NCBI GenBank assembly: GCA_905221605.1
Contig: CAJNDS010002313.1
Coordinates: 1,138,105 to 1,202,104 of the forward strand
Origin: Symbiodinium natans
Taxonomy: Eukaryota > Sar > Dinophyceae > Suessiales > Symbiodiniaceae
DNA: 64,000 nucleotides
Reading direction: 5' to 3'
Shown here: positions 35,801-49,300 of the stretch, in pieces
Numbering within the stretch: the first letter of the stretch is position 1
Layout of the letters: each line of letters opens with the position of its first letter
Notes under the pieces: model-generated
What the model saw: only the letters and a program-made list of their open reading frames with translations
Told to the model about the DNA's origin: nothing
Databases searched by the model: none
Translations under genes and position numbers: made by a program

Positions 35801-38800
35801 GTGAAAGCCCTGAGTACTTGCCTTCTTCATCTCCTTCTCTTCGTGGCTGGGTTTGGCCAGGCCCGAAGCTACCCTGAGTATGGAGGGATTTGCTTGGAGT
35901 TGGGGGGGGATGTGTACTTAAGGCTGAGTAGTTCAGGAAAGACGCTGCATGTACAGTAGGGGTCTAGTCAATTTCAATCTACATTTCAGACGCTCGCACA
36001 ACTGTTCTGAACTTTTAGGGGCGGGAGGAGGGGGGGGGTGCTAGTTTTAAACATGTAGGCTCCTGAACTACTTTGAGTGTTGACTATATAAAACCATACG
36101 CCATACACCTTTTAACCCTATAAACCTTAAACCTACAAAGCACACACAACACTCTAAACCCTAAACCCTAAACCCAAAACCCCAAACCCTAAACCCTAAA
36201 CCCCAAACCCCAAACCCCAAACCCTAAACCCTAAACCTACCGACCTCGGACCGCCGCCACGTCCTAGGACCCAGGTGCCGACAGAGTGCAGCGAGGGCGG
36301 CGGACCACGTGGTCGGTCTACACGACGCAGAATCCTTAAGAGTTGGTTTGGGTTTAGGAATTAGGGTTTAGGGTTTAGGGTTTGGGGTTTAGGGTTTGGG
36401 GTTTAGGGTTTATGGCTTAGCGTTTAGGGTTTAGCGTTTAGGGTTTCGGGTTTAGCGTTTGTGGGGTTACTAGACAAATCCTCTAAGATTTAGGATTAAG
36501 GCCGAGGGTTTAGGGCACTATGCCGACGCTGCACCCAAATCATCACAGCTGGAACAGGGAACTTGACCTCCATGTCTCGACTACCCCATGGCGCTTAGTA
36601 GGGAATGAGGGAATGAGGGCCCTATATGTATATATATATATATACCCTTTAAGGGATTACGGGTATATACGGAGTATCTCCAACTCAGGGCCCATATGAA
36701 GGGACCGTGTAACTACCCGAAGACATGATAGTCATGAAACACCTTGTGACCCAACGTAGGACCTTAGGGGTTTAGGGTTTAGGGTTTAGGGTTGAGGGTT
36801 TAGGTGCCGAGTTCTCTAAAGGGGGGGGGGGGAATAAGGTTACACTTATGGGGTCCAAAGGGTTCTGTTCCCCCCCCCCCCCCCCCTCACGGTTGCAAGG
36901 TTACCCACTCAGCACCTTAGAGCATTAACCTGATAAGTCGCAGCTGCATCTCTGATTTGCTTGGTAGTGGTGAAGGGGGCTCTAATGAATGATTTCGTTA
37001 AAGTCAACCATGAGAAACGCACCCCAAAATCAAAGCCTGCACTTGCAGGTAACATGACAGCCCTGCTTGAACCCAAGAACCTGCATTCAAGGCCAACAGC
37101 TCTGGACCCGAGCCCTAATACGGTATTCCCCGGAGAAGCATAATGTAGATAAATATGTTTAGCGTCCCCATAAGTCGAGTACAAAGAAAACGAACAAGCA
37201 ACATAGTTCTTAAGGGAACTGTAGAACAGCTGCCCCAAACATTCAACTGATGCAGCTTTTTTTTACTGAAGGGGCCTAAACCTTATTTGACCATGCAGAC
37301 CGAGTAATTAGAATGAAAGACTTGTGGATGCAAGTGCGCAAGCCACGATAAGCAGAACCTGACTTGATAAGCATGCACTGAGGGCTTAGGCTCTAGGGTT
37401 TAGGGATTCGACCGCTCTGGCAAGCGCACTTGACCATATCCTGTTCCAGAAGTGCCTCGAAGCTGCAACCCTGTGCAAGCAAGATGCTCGTTCAGGATTT
37501 CCTCGTGCCAGCACAACTTCTGGTTCAGGTCGTTTCGAAGTTGAACGACGCAGGCATGGACAGGATCTGCCAACCGAGATGCACGATGCCCCATGCTTAC
37601 ACTCCCACATCGTCCCTGAGCTCTTGTCATCTGCCTTTACCTGTCTTCACATGCCTTTGGGGTTCAGGGTTTAGGGTTGAAATGTTGCCTAAGGCCGGCC
37701 CCGTCACTGGTCAATCACTGCACTTGGGGAGACACAGCCCACACAACCGGAACAGCTCATGACGGAATCGGGCAATTGAAGACGCACACAGCCAAAACCC
37801 GTAGACCCAAAACCCAAAACAGTATAAGCGCGTAGAAAGCCTGCGCTGACAATGCGGTCTCAAGGCCGTGTAGACCATCTTGCGTTTTGGGTTTGTTTTG
37901 GGTTTTGGGTTTGGGGTTTTGGGTTTAGGGTTCAGGGCTTAGGGTTTAGTGATTAGGGCTTAGGGCTTAGGGTTTAGGGTTTAGGATTTAGGGCTTAGGG
38001 TTTAGGGATTAGGGTTTAGGGCTTAGGGTTTAGGGTTTAGGAGGGCTCTCCGCAAGCAAGGCAGATCAAGGTGCTGCTTCAATACCAGAAAACTCAAAAT
38101 TTCCCCCCGAGGGTCCATGTAAAAACTACAAGGAGGCGCATGTGCATATGTATATACAGATATGTAGACATACATGAGGTCTGTTTATATGAACTATGAA
38201 AATACAAGGAGGGCCCCCCCCCCCCCTAGTTATAAGTAGAGTTATAAGGACCCTAAATTGGATTCTAAGGATCCTAACTTAGGTTATTACGTCCCTTTAC
38301 TGTAGTTACTATCGTAAGCGAGCCCCTCCTTGTAGCACATGGAAGAGCATACAAACTAGTGATTCTGTAGATGATTCTGTAATGCGGCACTAGACTGTCA
38401 ACCAGGACACCCAAAACCCACCCCCCCTAAACCTTTACTGTAGCCTATACTCCCCTTAGAACCTCGTAAACAAATTATCTTCAATACTCCCTTGAGTTTT
38501 ATATAAACAAACAAAAAGCCCTAAGGGGGACATAGAAACCCAACACGTTTAATATTCCCTTGGGTTTTTAATAAAAGATGACTCCTGAGGGGGCTATGGA
38601 AACCCCAACTAACCCTAAACCCTAAACCCCAAACCCTGAACCCCAAACCCCAAACCCCACACCCCAAACCCTACACCCTAAACCCTAAACCCTAAACCCT
38701 AGACCCTAAACCCTAAACCCTAATCCCTAAACCCTAAACCCTAAACCCCAACTAAACGACCATGGGCTGCCCCCATGCCTTCTGGAAGGGCAGGCAGTGA

Positions 38801-39367
38801 GGCGGACTGCTCGGCGTCCGGCTGCAATGCACGATCGCTCTCCGCCACCTTTTAGGGTTTAGGGTTTAGGGTTTAGGGTTTAGGGTTTAGGGTTTAGGGT
38901 TTAGGGAAGCTGAAGCCTTGAGACCCTCATATTTACGAACATGAAACCAAAAACCCTCCAGCGCGCAGTGGCTGATGAGGGCCTCCATCGTTCCGGAGGC
39001 CGATCTTTTGGGTTTAGGGCTTTGTCACAAGGGTTTTGGGTTTAGGGTCTGTGGATTAGGGTTTCGGGTAGAAGCTCCGGGCAAAAGCCAGCAAGCAGCC
39101 CCAACAAGTTCGAGGTCGCAGAAAAAGCGATTGGCAAATCTTGCGAGTGAGCGGCCTCGTACTGCGGCTGGCCTGGAAACCCTAAACTCAAATTGAACCC
39201 TAAACCCCAAACTCCAAACCCCAAACCCTAAACCCTAAACCCTAGACCCTAAATCCTAAACCCTCAACCCCACACCCTCAAAGAAGTCGAGGCACTCGAG
39301 CCTGGCTTTGGGGTAGTCCGCCCCAGTAAACCCTCAACCCTGCACCCTAAACCTTAAACCCTAAACC

Positions 39368-39406
<39 letters not shown>

Positions 39407-40355
39407 ACCCTACACTCGAGCCTGGCTTTGGGGTAGTCCGCCCCAGAGGTGCCCCGGCTTCGCTGCGCGGGTGGCTGGCGGGGAAAGAACGGGCTCCTCG
39501 GGTTTAGGGTTTAGGGTTTGGGGTTTAGGGTTTAGGGTTTGAACTTGGGTTTAGGGTTTAGGGATTTGGGATTTAGGGTTTGGGGCCCATCAGCGAACCT
39601 AAGCCCTCAACATAACCCTGAAACCCTGAGCCTCAAACCCGTCATGAGCACGGTGGGCAGAGTGCAGAACAAATGCCCTTTAAAGCCTAAGCGGGCCTAA
39701 CCCTAATCCCTAAACCCACCATGAACCACCACAGGGCGAGGAGGTGAAACCCGAAACCCGAAACTCTACACCAACCACGAACCAGTTAATGTGGTATCCT
39801 GATTAGTGTGGGGGTGGCCCCCCCCCCCCCAAACTAAATCCACCCCCGCAATAGTGTCACCAAAAAAAGGGACCCCCCCAAACTAATTTTCGGCCCCGGG
39901 CCCCCCCCACCGGCTCCTCTTCATTTCCTCTTCGCTCCTCTTCCCTCTCTTCTTCCTCTCCCTCTCCTCTTAGGTAATTAAGCTCAGGTAAGCTCAGATG
40001 AGCTCAGCTCAGGTAAGCTCAGGAAAGCTCATCTTGTTCTCTTTTTTTCTCTCTTCCGAAACCCATGCCCGAAAAACTTTACTTTACTGTGGGGGGGGGG
40101 GGGGGGGGGGGGGGGGGGCAATCGAATTTTTGTCTCCTGAATAATTTTTGGAAAACTTTTCATTCTTGGAGTAATCAGGATACGACATTAAGCAAGGAGG
40201 GCGGGGGAGGGGGGGGGGGGGTGGATACCAGGGTGGGCGAAACAAGGGTCGGGGGGGCGACGACAGGGGGCGTGAAGGCTGGTGAATATACACTGTAAAA
40301 TATCGGCATATGTGTGTATATGTGTATATATATATATGTGTAAACATACTTTTTG

Positions 40356-40390
<35 letters not shown>

Positions 40391-43300
40391 CCGTTTATCC
40401 ATTTTGTGCATCTAAGGGCCCCAGTATAGGGTGTATAAGGTTACAGGGTTATGGCTAAACCCTAAACCCTAAACCCTAAACCCTACACCCTGAACCCCCT
40501 TTATAGGGTTTGGGGGGGGGGGGGTCAGGGAAGTGACCGACTGTTAACAATTATGAGGTTGCCCGAACCAGGTTACCCGAACCACTACAAGAACACCACA
40601 ACTCAACCTGAACACCCCAAACCCAAACCCTAAACCCTAAACCCTAAACCCCAAACCCAAAGCCCTAAACCCTAAACCCTAAACCCTAAACCCTAAACCC
40701 CAAAAAGGCACCTCGGCTCAACCGAGCCTCAAGTCGGTACCTTTACTTGTGGACTCTTAGACGCCAAAACAGAGACCTTTTTGCGCCATAAGGGGCAGGG
40801 ACTCCTTCCTAACCATACCACAGTGCCCCCGATGCTTGGGAAAAAAGTACTACGGCGGGGGAGGGGGTGCATTGCGCCAACCTAGACCATAAGCCAGAGC
40901 TGGGATTGTTGATAGGGAGCTAGCTTCTTTAGGCTGTCGGGTCCATTCATGGCCTAACCCTATAAAACACAACACCTGAATAGGCTGAGGGCATGTCAGG
41001 TGGGGCATATCAGGCCGTCAGTAGAGGGAATATGGAACCAAGCGCTCAGAGAGGTAAGGTTTGCAATTTGAAAGTTTGGTGTTTGCTTAAGGGGCTCAGG
41101 GAACGTAGCAAGTAGGTTATTGGACGTCCAAGGTTGGGATGTCTTTGCATCGAACCTGATTCGCAACTTACTTACGGAGCCCTCAAGTAAGAGCCTACGG
41201 GAGATCCGTCTAGCTCTTACCAACCTTCTCCACTCTCGCAGCTGCTTTTGGCCCTATTCCAACTACCCCAAGCCATCAGTCTTTACTTGAGGGATCGGGC
41301 AGCTTCGTAAGTCATCAGTAGGATTGTAATTAACAGTACCCTAAGTCAGGGCTATCGCTAAAATCACCTGCCTCATGAGCTACTTGCCAACCTCCCTGAG
41401 TAGGTAAGCAACCATCATGGCTTCATGATGCCCAAGAAACCCAATTGCACTTGATGAAGTAGTGCACCTAAAACGATGTATGTATGTATGTCTGTCTGTC
41501 TGTGCATATGTATGTAAGTATGTATGTATGAATGTACGTACGTACGTATGTATGTAAGTATGTATGCATGTGTAGATGCACATACAGATACGTCTACATA
41601 CATGAGGTCTGTTTATACGAACTAGGAAAATACTGCTTCAGGAGCAACCCTAAGCATCATAAACCCTAAACCCTAAACCCTAAACCCTAAGCCCTATAAG
41701 CCTCATAAACCCCCTCCTGCTCCAGCGACGCGACGCTTGTGGCAAAGCTTGCGGCCGTAGTGGATGAATCCCCAGTCTCCATGGCTTCACGAAACCGTGA
41801 CGCGTCACAACAAGGGTTTAGGGTTTAGGGCTTAGGGTAGGGGTTACAGGGTCTTAGGCATGAAGTCCAGGTACCTAGAATATTATGTATACCCACTAAC
41901 CTTTTCAAGCAGATGCAGGTGAAGTAAACTCTATAGATAAACCCTCAAAATCCGTAAAACCTTGAGCTTGGGAGCCAGAAGATTAACCAAAGGGTTGAGG
42001 ACTTGTCCTGTCCAGGGTTGTGAGGTGAATCTCGGGGCTGGTGAATGAAAGCCTTGCACAGCTGCAGCAAGGAAGCTGGCTTCCAGCCAGCACAAAAACC
42101 GATGTTTTGACACCACCAATCAACTGGATCAGTCTCTCGTCTGATGTGCGAACGTCGTGAAGGGACGCAAGGTGAGGGTGGGGGCTGCTGCGACGAGCTA
42201 GCTCAGTAAGCTAGGAATAGCACAGGGGCAAAGGGTTCCCCTTTCTACGATCAGGAATACCACAACCCCCTTTTTGCAAAAAACATTGTGCTGTGGGGCC
42301 TCCTGGAAGCCATGTGCATGCCAAATCCCTTACCGCTCGGGAAGTTTCTGAGAATGTGTGAGGGGGGGGGGGGGGAACCCTAAACCCCTAAACCCCTAAA
42401 CCCTAAACCCTAAACCCAACGGTGGGAGTAGCCGTCACCATACCCTCCAGCTTGCTAGACCCTTTCCGGGTTGTACGGTTTAGGGTTTCGGGTTACCCTA
42501 AACCCTAAATACCCGAAACACACTAAACCCTAAACCCTAAACACACTAAACCCTACATGCACAAAACCCTAAATACCCTAAATACACTAAACCCTAAACC
42601 CTAAATACCCCGAACCCAAAATTTTGCCCCACATGCAGTGAACCCTAAACCCTGAACCCTAAGGACCGGGTGCCATGCTTGGCAACTTGGCTGCCGTGAG
42701 CGTGCCAACTAAACCCTAAACCCTAAACCCTAAACCCTAAACCCTAAACCCTAAACTTTTAAACCCTAAACCCTAAACCCCAAAGAGGGCAACAGTCTCC
42801 GGTGTTTGGGGTGCATGGTTGTGGCTGCGCAGCCGTGAGTCTGATCCTGATGTTTAGAGCCGAGTGTCGTCTCCCTAGGTGACTTTATTATTGGGTTTAG
42901 GGTTTAGGGTTTAGGGTTTAGGGTTTAGGGTTTAGGGTTTAGGGTTTAGGGTTTAGGGTTTAGGGTTTAGGGTTTAGGGTTTTAGGTTTTAGGGTTTAGG
43001 GTTTAGGGTTTAGGGGTTAGGGGTTAGGGTTTTCAAGCTCTAGCCAGGGTGTTAAGCTTAGCAAGGTCCATGAGACAAGCGCGGAAGGTTGTCTCGAAAC
43101 GCCTGTTTTGCAGCACTGGTCTTCGTCCGGAACTGAGGCTGGGCAATCGGCTGGGTGTGCCAAAAACTCTAGACCTTCCTGAGCCCGGACCCGCCGGAAC
43201 CCTTGAACCACCAAGCTCCTGAGCCCTAAAACTCCACTAAATACCCTAAACCCTAAACCCCGAAACCCGAAACCCTAAACCCCAAACCCCAAACCCCAAA

Positions 43301-46300
43301 CCCCAACGCAACACCCCCAACAAGCTCCGAGGCCCTGATGCCTTTGTTCACAATGATCTCGTGCAGAATCCGAGGGGCTACAAGGTTTCGGGTTTATAAA
43401 CCCTAAACCCTAAACCCGAAGCCCTCAAGCCTAAAACGGGTTTCTGGGTTTGATGTGAAAAGCATAAAAATTTAGGGTCTACACTGCGGCTTACCCTTTC
43501 TGGTTTAAGGGCTCTGGGTAGCCCTTAGCCCTGACTCCTAAACGCTTTGGGCTCAACCTCATACTATAGGGGCCTACATAGTTAAAATAGGTTGTTTTTT
43601 TTTTTTTTTTTGGGGGGGGGGGGTGTTCTTCGGGACCCGAAGAGGACACTACTAGTAATTATTCCGACCCTTAAACAGGGCCCTGGAATCCAAGACTGAA
43701 AGTTGCCTGTCTGGGCTCCTAGACCCAGGCGTAGCCTAGGAAAAAAAAGGGGTGCCCTCGTTGGTTTTCAGGGGATTATCAAGGAACCCCAACCCTAAAA
43801 AGAGGAAATAAAAGGGCCTACTCCAGGTCCTAGGCTCCCATTCAGGGTTTAACTGTTCATTGAGGGTTGAAGACATCATGGTCCTGAGGCTTCTAAACCC
43901 TAAACCCTAAACCCTAAACCCTAAACCCTAAACCCTCAAGCGCACCCGCCCGAGCCCAGCCATCTCCATGAGACAAGGCAGTCGAGGAACTCTAAACGCA
44001 TCCAAACCTTTCCGAAAGCAGTTCTCAAGATTTACTGAACCCTAAACCCTAAACCCTAAACAATAAACCCTAAACCCTAAACCCTAAACTCCCATACCTT
44101 AGACCTCAGCCAAGCATCCTACAGTCATGCTTCAGGATTGAGGGTTTAGGGTTTAGCGGTTCAAGGTTGGTATGCTCCCCCTTGTCCTAGCAGTCATTTA
44201 TTGGGATTCTCGTACCCCCGAATATTCTCCCTAAACCCTAAACCCTAAACCCTAAACTTAAACCCTAAACCCTAAACCCTAAACCCTAAACCTGTGAAGG
44301 ACTGTTAGTATAAGGAGCCCAAGTTTAGGGTTTAGGGGTGCGGGTTCAGGGCTTAGGGCAACTGACCCCTTCTCTGCTCAAGGCTGATATTTCGCAAGCA
44401 GGAAATAACAGAGAATGAAAGTCGTATGGGGTAGATGATCCCGATTCTAGGGATCAAAAACGAGCCCTTACTTTGAGAGGTAAGAATGCAACTTGCATCG
44501 AAGCCCGAACACCCCAACCCTAAACCCTGAACCTCTGAACCCTCAACCCTAAAACAGCCCTCAAGCGTTGCTTGTGCGTCGGCAAAGCAAACTGTACGTG
44601 GCTCAGGGCTTACCAGAACGGGTTTAGGGTTTAAAGTTTCTTAGGGGTCTAGGGTTTAGGCTGGAAAGGGCATTTCTCAGGGACAGTGGGGTAAAATCGC
44701 CGAAGTTCATAGGGCTTATACCTAGACAAAACAAGATGCTTAACCAACAATCAAGGCGCAGTTCCCTTAAAAAAAAAAAAAAAAGCGAGTGTGGCCCTAA
44801 GTGTCCATGTACCTATTTTTTTAAATACTTGGGCCCCAAATACCCTATGTAGCTAGTACTGCAAGTCCCAAGTATTCCCTATTTAGGTACATGGACCCTC
44901 AGGTTAGGTCTCTCTAGGCAAGTTGAGTGGTTGTTGCCCTGAGCCCTAAACGTTTGTCTAGGGCTGAGTGTCTGGCGACAGATTGAGCTCCATGGCCTTT
45001 GTGTATGTACATATGGGATATAAAATAGTGAGGGTACCGCTCACAACATACATAGAACCTCCCACACGCCTTAATACCTGCAACAGGGTGTTGGGCGGGG
45101 GGGGGGGGGGGGCGGGGGGGGCGGGGGGGGCGGGGGGGGGGGGGGGCGGGGGCGGGGGGGCGGGGGGGGGGGGGGGCGGGGGGGTTGGGGGGGCGGGGGG
45201 GGGCGGCGGGGGGCGGGGGGGCGGGGGGGCGGGGGCGGGGGGGGGGGGGGGGGGGTGGGGGGGCCGGGGGGGGGGGGGTGGGGCAGGGGGCGGGGGGGGG
45301 GGGGTACTAGAGCATATTTCTAAAGGCCCATACAGAAATGCTGTTAGTAATTACCCCGACCCCTATATTATGCTTTCGGTTCGCATTCGGATTGAGATGC
45401 CGCATGTCACGACGCTCGAAGGCGAAGGCCGCAGGCCAGTACCAGTACAAGGAGGGGCCCCCTTACTATGCGATATATAGTTAAGGGACTTATAACCTAA
45501 GTTAGGATCCTTTTAACCCAATTTAGGGTCCTTATAGCTCTCCTTATAACTAGGGGGGCCCCTCCCTGTACCTCCCTCCCGCCACGCGCTTTTTCGCAAC
45601 GCGGCGGTGGGGGGTGGCAGGGGGTGCAGCTGTGAAGCCCGCACCACACCGATGCAATCTGAACCTTATAAACCCTAAACCCTATAAACCCTACACCCTT
45701 ACCATAGTGCCTTTTGGGGGGGTTTCCGAAGTTAGGGATACCCTCTTAAAGTCCTTATTATCAAGGAATCCTATTCTGTGGAGTTTTCATTAGGGGGGTC
45801 CCTTGTTTTCGGAAACCCCCATATTGGGGGTACCCCGAATATAGACCTCCCAAATAGCAGGATTCCCTTCTAGTTAAGAAGGACCCCAACAGGGTACCCC
45901 CAACTTCGGCAACCCCCATCTGCCGATTGAAGTCGCAGAAGAACAAGAAGGCTCCGTACTACTGAACAGCTCCCTAAAGGCAACCATATAACTCCGTGTA
46001 GCACAAAAAAAAGGCGACCATGCCGCCGCCCCTGAACCCTAAACCCTAAACCCTAAACCCTAAACCCTAAACCCTGAACCCTACACCCTAAACCCTAAAC
46101 CCGTAGGATGTGGTGCGGGAAAGAAAGCTCTGCCTTGGCTATGCTCCGGCACATGGGCCCGCTACCAATCAAGAGTGCTGAGGTTTAAGGGTTTAGGGCT
46201 TAGGGTCCTGAGGTTTAAGGCTCTGCAGGTTTAGGTTGGGATGTCCCCCCTTCGTCCTGAATAGGGCTTAGAATAGGGGGTGCCAGAGTCCCCCATTAAG

Positions 46301-49300
46301 GACTGGTAGAAGAAGAAGGGGGAACATCCCAAGTTATGGGGTTGAGGACTTTAGGACCTGCTTAGGTCTAAGGGTTGAATGCTTGAAAAAACAACCCAAA
46401 AGATCCTCGTTGCAAGGATCGTATAGGGATTCTTATCATGCTGGGTATGCGTACTAACTGGCAGCCTGCCCGAGGCCAAGCCGTACACCTAGAGACTCCA
46501 AAACCCCTTAATTAAGGAATATACCTTAAATCATACTAGGGTTCCTAGTAATTATACTTTAAGGAATATGCCTTAAATCATATTAGGGTTCCTAGTAATT
46601 ATACTTTAAGGGATGTTCCTTAACCTAGGGGTTTTGGAGTCTCTGGGCAGGTTCCTGCTTCTGTTCGCAAATCCAGATGCGCATTGCCCGAAGCCCGGGG
46701 TTAGGCCATGCTGTCAAACGGAGACAAGCTTTTGGGGGCTTACGAAGATAAGGGAGCCCCAATAAACATGAACCCACAAATAGTAGGATTCCCTTCTGAT
46801 AAAGACCTTGGGATAAGGTACCCCCTATTTCCAGAAACCCCCGCCCCTATGGGCATTTGTTCCAAAAATAGGAGGTACCCTTCACATTCATATACCCCAA
46901 AATAGTGTAATCCTTATTATAGAAACCCCCCGACAAGGGTACCCCTAATTTCGTCAACCCCCACTTCAGCAATCTTGTGATTAAGAACATCTCTCTAAGC
47001 CCTATAAACTTTGGCTGGTCCTACACTCGAAACTACGTAGGGTTTAGGGTTCAGGGTTTCGAGTTTAGGGTTTAGGGCTTGTGGATTAATTACCATACTG
47101 CAATCCAAGTACCTTGCAAAGGAGACCAATCAGAATCAAGCAATGGCCTGAAATCCAAGAAAGTGTCTCCTTCTTCCACGGACGCGTTAAAGCGACAGGA
47201 CCTTGGTACGAGACTTGCATCACCCAGACCCAGATTCACATGCCCTGGATTTCCAGCGTAGACAACGTGAAGTGCGTTCACCCCCGGGCTTTTCGTTGGG
47301 GCAGCCTTCAATACCGTCATAGGGGATAGGATTAGGGGGGACCCTTGGGGATATAGACCCTATGAATAAGGTCCTTGTGTAAGGGACCCAGAAGAGGGTT
47401 AAGAAGGGGTTCCCTTTTAAGGGTCCCCCTTATCCTACCTAGGACGTCAGGTCTTTGTGGCGCCTCTCCCAGCTTCCTTTGGAAGAAGGGCAAGCAGCTG
47501 TTTCAGAGAACATTGTCAACGTCTACCAGATCCATCCGAGTCCGAGTCGTCTCCTCGCTCTGCAAGGGCTCGGACTGTTCTACGGTAATTGCATGCATCC
47601 TGCCCCGACTTCTCCTAGTCCCAAATCAGTCGAAGGTCTGTCAGACATGAGCAAACAAACACCAGCACCTACTCCGAATCGTAGTCTTCTGCTTGTTGCA
47701 ATGTCTGCACAGGAACCATGTGCAACAATTACCTATAGGGCAAGTTCTCAACGGAAAGAAGTCTTCAGCTGTGCAGTTTACCTGAAGCCTCTTTGCTCGG
47801 CTAGACGGGACGCCCTCCCAGTGAGCCTTTTTGTTGCGAGAAGAACAGCTCAATACTTTCCACTCTGTTTATTGCGGGAAGGTTGCATGCTGCTCTGCTG
47901 CAGTGCAGCCTGGGCATTGCTTAGACAGCTCTCATATGGGTAGCCCCCTAACTTCGGGTCGCTCTTTTAGGTTCTGTATATGGTACGGCACCTTCAAAAA
48001 AAAAAGGTACCCCCTAAAAGGGACCCGAATTTGGGGAGCTGCCCATAGAATCACGGCAAAACAAAAATCAGAACAAGGACATGCGAGCGGGGGTTGCAGA
48101 CTGAGGTCTTAACAAGGGCGGCCTCAGTTTTCAGCAACATCCGAGCGTCCCGGGCGCGTGCCCGACACAGTAGTTCACGAGAACTGCAGCTTGATATTTG
48201 TTGTTTCTTTGGGGGGGGGGGGGAGGTCGGCAGAGCCGCGTACCCAAGAAGCACTATGCAGAAAAGAGACGGAGCCTTGCCCATCGCCTATGACTGTATA
48301 GCTCGAAAGAAAACTCAACACCGACACAAATCAGCACCCGCTCTTGACTCCAAAGCCCTCCTGCGCTGAGAACAACTAATTAGACTTAGGGTACCCTGTT
48401 GGGAGCTCCTATAATAAGGATGATCGCATTCCTGGATGTATTAGGATCTTGGGAAAACATTGGTTGCATCCTTCTGCATGGGCGTTGTTGGCACCGCGGC
48501 ACGCCGCCCACATGCCCTGAGATCTTGAGCTCTTCAAACCGTAGCTGTGCACCGTCGCATCCCGCATGGCCATATGGGTTTGTATTTTAATGGGGAGGCG
48601 CGCGACACGTGTTGGGGTCGGGGTATGTTTCGCGGGTATGTTTCGAGGTATGTTTCGGGGTATGTTTCGGGGGTATGTTTCGCGGCATCATGAGCTACTT
48701 TGCCTGCAATTTCAGGGGTATGTTACGGGGTATGTTTCGGGGGTATGTTTCGGGGTATGTTACGGGGTATGTTTCGAGGGTGTGCAACCCGTGTGCCCTT
48801 CTTAAACCTGAGCCCCCCCAAAAAAACACAAACCCATATGGTCAAGACCGTAGCTTACGCAGACGGTTACCCGGCTGCCCACTGCGACGTACGGTCAGGT
48901 GATTTTCAATGTTCATATTCCCCATACTGTAATTAATCAACAGTCTTGAAGGGGTTCTGGGGTACCATCGAGGGTGCAAAGCTCTCCAGAAAAGCCCAAG
49001 ATGTACGCGCTTCTTGTCTTGCTGGCTCCAATCTTCATTCATCATCCACGAGCCACGCGCCGGCGCCAGTCATGATTTCCTCGCAGTTGTGCAGAATGGC
49101 TGTGTGATGCTTCGAGCGAGGACGTCTAAGGTTAGCCTCAGAGGCCCTTATAAAAGTCCACTCCTTAGATGCCCCTTGTACCCTAGACCTCCAAGTATAT
49201 GAATAGTACCTACTTTGGGGTCTAAAGTTTGCAAATAGTACCTACTTTGGGATATTTGGAGCCTTAGGGATATACCCTACACAACCCAAGGGTTCATAGA

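Noticed and set aside
40713-40745. Spliced-leader relic at GGCTCAACCGAGCCTCAAG
   Set aside because: Only GCTCAA-type fragments match; the TTTTGGCTCAAG core is absent.
44968-45480. 170-codon Gly/Ala-rich protein
   Set aside because: The frame exists only because of the G-tract; flanking parts include a family-1 palindromic element.
48599-48805. FRGM repeat protein from the GGTATGTTTCG minisatellite
   Set aside because: Both open frames are explained by the 11-12-bp unit; no start or flanking coding signal.
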